Source of the DNA: Gnetum montanum
Taxonomy: Eukaryota; Streptophyta; Gnetopsida; Gnetales; Gnetaceae
Direction of reading: 5' to 3'
Length of the DNA stretch: 64,000 nucleotides
Assembly (NCBI GenBank): GCA_015680685.1
Contig: MNCI01006151.1
Location: 700,155-764,154, forward strand
Position numbers and translations under genes: made by a program. Below are positions 57,595 through 64,000 of this stretch, piece after piece (the stretch's first letter is position 1; the number at the start of each line of letters is the position of its first letter). The notes beneath the pieces are model-generated. The model had not been told where the DNA came from, ran no database searches, and saw nothing but the letters and a program-made list of their open reading frames with translations.

Positions 57595-59530
57595 TACCCC
57601 CATGGCTAAATAAAAACTTTTCCTTGAGTGAAGAAGAGAAGGAGCAAGTTCCTTACAAAATATTAAGAAGTTATGGGACTATTGATTGACATACAAACTA
57701 ACTTAGATGGAACAAATAGACTATGAGTGCCCAAGTGTATGGAGTTATAATCTTTTACAAAATTTGGTGTTCATGATAAGAGAAGTGAACACCCTAGGAA
57801 GAACAAACATCCATCCCTTTGGGCAGCTAAAGAGCAAGAGAGAAGAGCCAATGATCATGAACGGTCCTCATCGTGTGGTACTATTGCATCATCCTTGGTG
57901 AAGATAGTCCTACTTCCAATCCATGCTTCTCACTGCAATCACAATAGAATCATGAATAGTATGCAATGTGTAACACATAATTGTTAAATGCCTTATCTTG
58001 TTGATGGTTACACTTGGCTAGGTTGTGATTGTGGTAGATTGATTCCTTTGGGAGTGTTAGCGAGAAGGTTGACAGATAAGGTAAAATAGATAAGCAATCC
58101 ATTAAATCTAAAAAATTTCTACACAAGAAAATATTTGAAGAGGATGTAAGAATTCACAATAATAAAAAGAAAAGTTCAATGAAAAATGTTATAAAGATTT
58201 GCACAATGTCATTGATGAGGTAAACAAAATAATTTGATTGTAAGAGTGTTTAAGGGTAAAGAACTTAACTAACCCAACCAAAAAACATGCAAGTAGGCAC
58301 AATCCTTTTATGCCCTTGCATAACTTCAAACCAAAGAGTCCATGGGCTCCATGGATGATTAATGGTTATGGAAGGTTAAGTACAAAATCTCGGAAGAAAC
58401 TACCTAAGAATTTTGACACATTAAACTAGGACATTGAATAAGAACATGAACTGAATGGATGAGAGAGAGTGGAATGGAGTTCCTAATTAAGGTCACATGA
58501 AGTCCCTTGTGAATTTTATGGTTAAATGACTTGATAAGATCCATCATTAGTCCAAACCAAAACCAACCTCATTTAGTGACTTTGCATCACCATTCTAAGA
58601 CCAGTCTATTCCCCTGAGACATAAGAGTGCATCCATAGAACAACCACAATTCCTTATTACAGAAGAAAAAAGAAGTAGGAAGTGAGGAAGGGTCTTAGTT
58701 AGAGGGGACCTTTAGGCATGGGTAACATGTTTTTCTAGTCTCATAACCAATGCTTGTAGCCCATTTATTTTGTCTAAGGAATGTGCTTTGAATTTCCATC
58801 ATTTTGTTTCAAAATGGGAATCACACCATGCAAAGATGTATGTGTTTATTTTGTCTAAGGGATGTGCTTTGAATTCCCATTGGTTTTTTTCAATGAGAAC
58901 CATATCATGCAAAGATGTATTCAACTTTCTTTTATTGGTTGACATAGAATGGTAAGAAATCCATGAAAATGCACATGCACTGAGCAAATAGAAAGGCACA
59001 AAGAATACCAAATCCCCTTGAAGTCACAGCTTGTTCAAACCTTTGAATCATTTCCAATTTTGGAAACTACCAAAGTCACAAATTTGTTAATGTTTTATTA
59101 ATGAAAAAGGGATTGTATGTTTCTAGAATAAGGAGAACCATAGAGTTTGTCGATGGGTAGATGTTGTGGACTCACTACTTATTGCATGAAAAAGAAACCA
59201 TGTCCTAATCATCCATAATGAAATTCAAAGCCAAAATCTAGACACCAACAAATGACAAAATAGTAGATACCACCATCAAGCAACACATTCCTACTATACT
59301 TGGCACTTATTAACAAAAAATTAGAAAATCACACAAAAATAAAATAAAATAAAATATAAAAGAAAGTGTAAAATATTCAAGAAATAGCAAATGTACTAAC
59401 AATGGTGTAAAACAGAAATTAGAAAAGGTTAATAACATGAAAACAAGAAGCTGTAAAATAAAAAATGTGTAAAAAAAAAGGTTGTAAAACAAAAATGAAA
59501 AAACAAAAAGATGAAAAATTGAGGAGCTGC
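57595..59530 (-). other. D3 3' region after pol
   Basis: Non-coding in appearance, as in D1 and D2. A direct duplication of about 85 bp containing TGTCTAAGG-ATGTGCTTTG (with A or G at the variable base) occurs at about 58,770 and 58,852. Internal polypurine-like motifs seen in D1 and D2 are not clearly kept. Confidence 0.45.
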
Positions 59531-59539
59531 TTATATGGT

Positions 59540-60800
59540 TAGCATGGGTGGCCATCTTGCGACTGATTAAGTTGAAAGGATGAGATCCAAAATATAGAGT
59601 GTGGTTGTCCATCCGATGAGGTGTTTGTTGTATTAGCTAGCTTATGCTCATGGAAAGGTTTTATTTGTTGGATGTTGACCAACTGTTTCTTATTTAGGCT
59701 CCTAGGTTTGTAGATCATCATGGCCCTAGAAAGAAAAGTTCTGTAAATGATGTAAGGTCCTTCCCATAATGTTTGGAACTTAGTTTGTTGAGGTACATGT
59801 GTGGGGTTCTAGTAGGGAATCTTATCTCCTAGTTGAAATTTGATTTTTTTTGATTTTAATGCCATGGTGCTTTTTGTTGTAGTCCTTGTGTAACTCATTA
59901 AATGATAGGGCCACTAATTGATTTTTGTCTATTGGGTTGAGATTCATTAGTCTTTCTTTTTATGCTAGACTCAAGTCAAGGTTAAGGTCATAGGCAATTG
60001 AAAGTGTATGAAGCTCGAATTGAATTGGCAGTGTTGGTAAGCTTTTGTATACAAGCTCATAGGGAAAATAGCCTATAGGAAGTTTCCATGTTGAGTGGTA
60101 GGCCCAAAGGGCATCATTGATTTTTGTACTCTAGTCTTTCCTATATTTGATAATAGTTCTTATTAGAATCCTTGTGATTTCCCTATTGGTAACCTTTACT
60201 TGACCATTGGCTTGGGGGTGGTAGGGTGTTGTAAGTTTATGTTCAACCCCCAAGCGTTGCATGAGCTTTTGAAAAGTAGCACCTATCAAGTGAGTTCCAT
60301 TATCAAAAATTAATGCACGTGGCATACCAAACCTATTTACAAAATTTTTTTGTACAAACTAAGTAGTAGCCGAAGATGTACAGTCAATGATGACTACTAC
60401 TTTTGCCCATTTCATACAATAGTTAATAGCAACTATGATGTATGCCTTTCCATTTGACATGGACATGGACTATGATGTAATGCCCTAGATGTCAAAGGAT
60501 TCTTGTGGTTGAATCATTGTTGAGGTCCCTCCATTCAAGTAGTCCTTCCACCATCTTGTTGGCATCATTCATAAGAGTGGACATAATGATGAACATCTCT
60601 AAAGATTGTTGGCCAATAATACCTTACCATCAGGATTTTAATGGCTGTGCATCTCCCAGCATAGTGTCCTCCATAAGGAACTTCATGAGCATCTTGGAGA
60701 ACACTTAGTTGATCAACATCAGGGACACACCAACAAACTAGGCTATCAGTGCATACCTTGTAAAGGTTTCCATTGATCTCCATGAAGTGTTTTTCTTAGT
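59540..60800 (-). pseudogene. D3 integrase with a changed catalytic Glu
   Basis: Zinc-finger half HEVPYGGHYAGR (60,565-60,783). The core DNGTHLIGATF has the second Asp. HPQANGQVKVTN has Lys where D2 has Glu, so the third catalytic residue is lost by a single G-to-A change. The region of the first Asp is disrupted by stops (60,420-60,520). The C-terminal module lies near 59,640-59,840. Confidence 0.82.
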
Positions 60801-60959
60801 GAAGAAACTACTATTTCTTCTAGTGGTCCAACCCTTGTGGCATCTATTGGATGAGAAGATAGGTGAAAATGCCATCATACTATTTAGGCTCATTGGGCAA
60901 TTGTTCAATTATAGCCCTAGCAAAAAGGAGTTCATCAAGAAACATATTAGATAGTGGGT

Positions 60960-62480
60960 TTTCCTCTTGTTTGTTGTCCCATCGCAACTTAGATAAGTGA
61001 TCAACAATCACATTCTCAGTGCCCTTTCAATCTACCATCGTAAGATCAAATTTTTGCAAGATCACCAACCACTATATGACATGGGGGCTCACCATTGGCT
61101 TGTTCATTAGGAAGAGGATGACATTGTGATCTGTGTGCACAAACACCCTATATGCAAGCACATAATGCTTGAACTTCTCTAGAGCAAACACCATTGCTAT
61201 CAAGTTTTTTTTGTAGAGGTGTAGTTTAGTTGTGCACCCATAATGCTTTGGCTAGCATAGTGGATGTAGTGTGGATGTTTCTTATCATCCATTTGTGTAA
61301 GCATGGCTTCCAAGGCATAATTTGATGCATCTGTCATGACATGAAATCATTTGGACTAGTTAAGTGCTTGTAGAATTGGATTTTCTACAATTTTTTCTTT
61401 CACCTATTGGAATGCTTTTTCACATTCCTTGGTCTAGATAAATGAAGCATCTTTCCTTGTTAGCTTTACCAACGATTTTGCGATCTTAGAAAAATTTTCT
61501 ATGTATTGTCGATAGTAGCTAGTACGTCCAAGGAACGATCAAACATCTTTGATAGTTTCTAGTTGATAGGTTATTTTTTGGATGAACCTTATTTTTTAGG
61601 ATCTACCTTAATTCCTACTTGTGATATTTTGTGTCCCAATACAATGCCCTTCTAGACCATTAGATGATTCTTTTGCTAATTGAGCCACAGGTTGGTTTTA
61701 ACACATCATTTTAGCACTTGCTTAAGGTAGTCTAGGGCTTGTTCAAATGTAGCTCCATAAGTGGACCATGAAGACTTTTACACCACTTCTGATTTGCTAT
61801 TGAAAAATGCTCAGAACCAGGTGTTGGAATGTAGCAGGAGCATTGCATAGACCAAATAGCATCTTGCAATATGCAGAAGTTCCCAAAGGACTTGTGAATG
61901 TTGTCTTTTCCTGGTCCTCTAGTGCAATTTGAATTTGGTTATACCACCTATAACCATCTAGAAAATTGTGGTAGTAATGCCCAGATATTATGTCTAACAC
62001 CTGATCAACAAATGGCAATGGAAAATGATCATTGATTATTGCCATATTCAGTAGTCAAAAATTGATGCAGACCCACCACTTACCTCCTTTTTTTGGCACA
62101 ATCACAAGTAGTCTAACCCATTCACTATTCGCACTGGGATGAATGAATCCTGCCTTGAGGAGTTATTTGATGTCCTCTTTGATGATCTACTTTAGTTTGG
62201 GGTTCAATCACCTTTGTGGCTATTTCTTTGGCTTCATGGTTGGATAAATGTTGATACGATGCTAGCATATCCTATGATCAATTCCTATGAGTTCAAGATA
62301 TGACCAAGAAAAAGCTACTAACCATTTTTCAACCACATTCAATAGCATATTTTTCTACTCTAGAGCAAGATTTGCATTGATTATGACCAGATTCCCATTT
62401 GTAAAAAACACATATTCCATTCTAGTTGGTAGCATTTTAGTTTAAGGGGCTCTTACTTAAAATTTTTAGGAATATCCAAC
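60960..62480 (-). pseudogene. D3 RNase H and reverse transcriptase
   Basis: The palm (61,797-62,045) reads DHFPLPFVDQVLD, NFLDGYRWYNQIQIALEDQ and FGLCNAPATFQHL, homologous to D2. The catalytic box is disrupted near 61,765-61,790, where a deletion removes the MDDFS region. RNase H blocks (TDASNYALEAML-like at 61,300-61,350) remain with stops. Confidence 0.78.
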
Positions 62481-62779
62481 TCTTCCCAATAGATATCATT
62501 ATTTTCATCATCAAAGAATTGGTGATGAACTTACTCTAGTTCATCCATGCCTGTGACATATGTGCATGTCAGGCTCTTAGTCAGTTCCATGCAAAGTGTG
62601 CTACTTTCAAAATCAGTGGTTAGCCACTGGGTGCCCTTCTATTTTGTGGCTACTACATATAGGCATATTTGAATTTCTTCTTTTGGTAAACATTGCTTGC
62701 ATGTAGAGATAGATGCCTGTTTCATGACCCAATGTTTCTACACATAATTACACCTTGTATCATTGTACACAATGCATAG

Positions 62780-63160
62780 AAATTGCTTCTTCTCAATCTT
62801 TTTGAATGTATTTTCTTTGGATATTTCCAAGGAAATATATCTGATGCCCATTCTTGAATTAATGATGCTAGGCCGTGCCTTTCTCATGATGATTGGAAAA
62901 TCCCCTTTCTAGTTCTTCACCTTGATCACTAGGAAATCAGTAGGATAAGACCGCCCACAGACAGTGGTCACAATCTCTTCCACTAGTTCTAATGGACTAG
63001 TGATGGACTGGTTTGCTAATTCTAATCTGATATTACTCTTCTTAAGAGAAGGTAGGTTCCATGTAGTGAATATCTCATGAGAAATTAAATTGACACTAGA
63101 ACTTGAGTCAAGATGAGCTTTACATGGTTCATTCCTAGCAATTTGCAAATAAATGAGAGG
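62780..63160 (-). pseudogene. D3 protease
   Basis: The active-site stretch AHLDSSSSVNLIS has D-S-S at 63,101-63,109. LANQSITSPLELVEEIVTTV and YPTDFLVIKVKN follow. The later LGR-like part is broken. The Asp is preserved here, unlike D2, but the Gly position is Ser in all three copies. Confidence 0.8.
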
Positions 63161-64000
63161 ACTTCTAGGATCGGCTAATTTTCTAGGAAGGTTTCTAGCA
63201 TGGATCCAATTAGATACAATGTGAGTAAGCATCACAATATGGATCCTAGGTGGTATTTGGTTTGAAGGGGACTCAAAGGAATTTGATATAGAGGAAGATG
63301 AAGGGACAAGGCTGAAAACCGTAGATGTATTTAAGGGCTTAGGTGGACTGTTGGGTATAAGAAAGTTCTTTTCTTTGATCAAGTATTCGACCCACTTGAT
63401 TAATAAACCAGTTATAGATTAATAACCCTAGTAGTGTGGCATTGTTGTAGTTGAGCTAGTAGTTCACCCTGCATAGGTGGAGTAGGTGGTAGCTATGTAG
63501 CTAAAGGAGGAACATGTACACGGATAGGAGGGGGACAAGGATAAAAGATGGAATTCCTACTTTCATGTGAAGAATGAGTTCAATAATAATAAGAAGGATG
63601 GTAGTGAGATTGAAAAGTAGAAATGTGATTGGAGGAGTCACATGAAGACTAGGGTTGCTGAACATAGTACCCATATGGATCAGGTTATCTGTAAGGGTAT
63701 TGCTACCTTAGTGGTGCTAGCATCCATGATTATGGTTACTACCACTATTGATATTTCTCATATGGTTGTAATGGAGTTTTTCTTGGATAATATTTTTGAT
63801 GCTAGTGGAACTACTTAAAATTACCTTGGGGATAAGGTAATCTTCTAAATGTTTGCCTTTGTGTTAATCATGAATTCAAATCATACATCCTAGACTCCTA
63901 TAAATGTGACTTTATGGGGCAACATCCCTTAGGATGTTCATACTAGCAGATGTCACATCCACCACCATCATCTGATTTTCTTTCTACAACTTCTTTTATT
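63161..64000 (-). pseudogene. D3 gag, C-terminal part, runs off the window
   Basis: Homologous to the C-terminal half of D2 gag: MLTHIVSNWIHARNLPRKLA near the protease border, then a Pro/Ser-rich stretch (SPPKPLNTSTVFSLVPSSSS) to 63,382 and a Tyr/Pro-rich region broken by stops up to the edge. Confidence 0.7.

Larger units (their letters stand above)
56745..64000 (-). mobile_element. D3: Athila-like element, 5' part outside the window
   Basis: Left LTR (56,745-57,594), 3' region, integrase, RNase H, reverse transcriptase, protease and the C-terminal part of gag are in the same order and orientation as D1 and D2. The 5' LTR and gag start would lie beyond 64,000. The candidate left target duplication is AATAA. 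It is more decayed than D2. Confidence 0.88.

Overview
The window is nuclear DNA of a land plant with a large, transposon-rich genome. Almost all of it is decayed, nested LTR retrotransposons of plant Ty3/gypsy lineages (Tat-like, Athila-like, and a chromovirus with a chromodomain). The only clearly recognisable host-gene homology is a broken SPA-family (COP1/SPA) WD40 fragment. A gymnosperm or other large-genome seed plant fits, but nothing in the sequence fixes the species. No rRNA, tRNA or CRISPR was seen.

Layout. Positions 1-19,020 hold a large Tat-like element (A) on the minus strand. From right to left it has an LTR, a primer-binding site (17,604-17,623), gag (split by another insertion), protease, an in-frame 27-bp tandem array, and at the far left reverse transcriptase, two RNase H domains and integrase. 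Between protease and reverse transcriptase lie about 7 kb flanked by two related tandem arrays. This block carries a GCGTGAC-rich region and an intron-containing coding remnant on the opposite strand (about 3,634-9,511). An LTR of family B (12,800-14,170) interrupts gag. A minus-strand gypsy remnant (C) with its 5' LTR lies at 19,040-22,777. Positions 22,778-25,740 hold the gene-like debris: the SPA WD40 pseudogene, an adjoining open stretch of uncertain origin, and a 143-codon ORF with a good start context. A second family B LTR in opposite orientation follows (25,760-27,180).

From 27,331 on, one Athila-like family (D) dominates. D1 (27,331-37,124, target duplication ATAAC) and D2 (38,620-48,560, target duplication TACCT) are complete. 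D3 starts at 56,745 and runs out of the window. A solo LTR with duplication GATAT sits at 54,613-55,440. D2 landed exactly inside the reverse transcriptase of an older plus-strand chromovirus (E), which resumes at 48,566 and ends in a chromodomain and a probable 3' LTR.

Most breaks are premature TAG or TGA codons, each one C-to-T (or G-to-A) change away from CAG, TGG or CGA, as expected from decay of methylated DNA. Two places are probably assembly artefacts: segments bounded by single Ns that are inverted copies of adjacent sequence (14,815-15,262 and 34,937-35,164). All coding calls come from reading translations by eye; no database search was possible.
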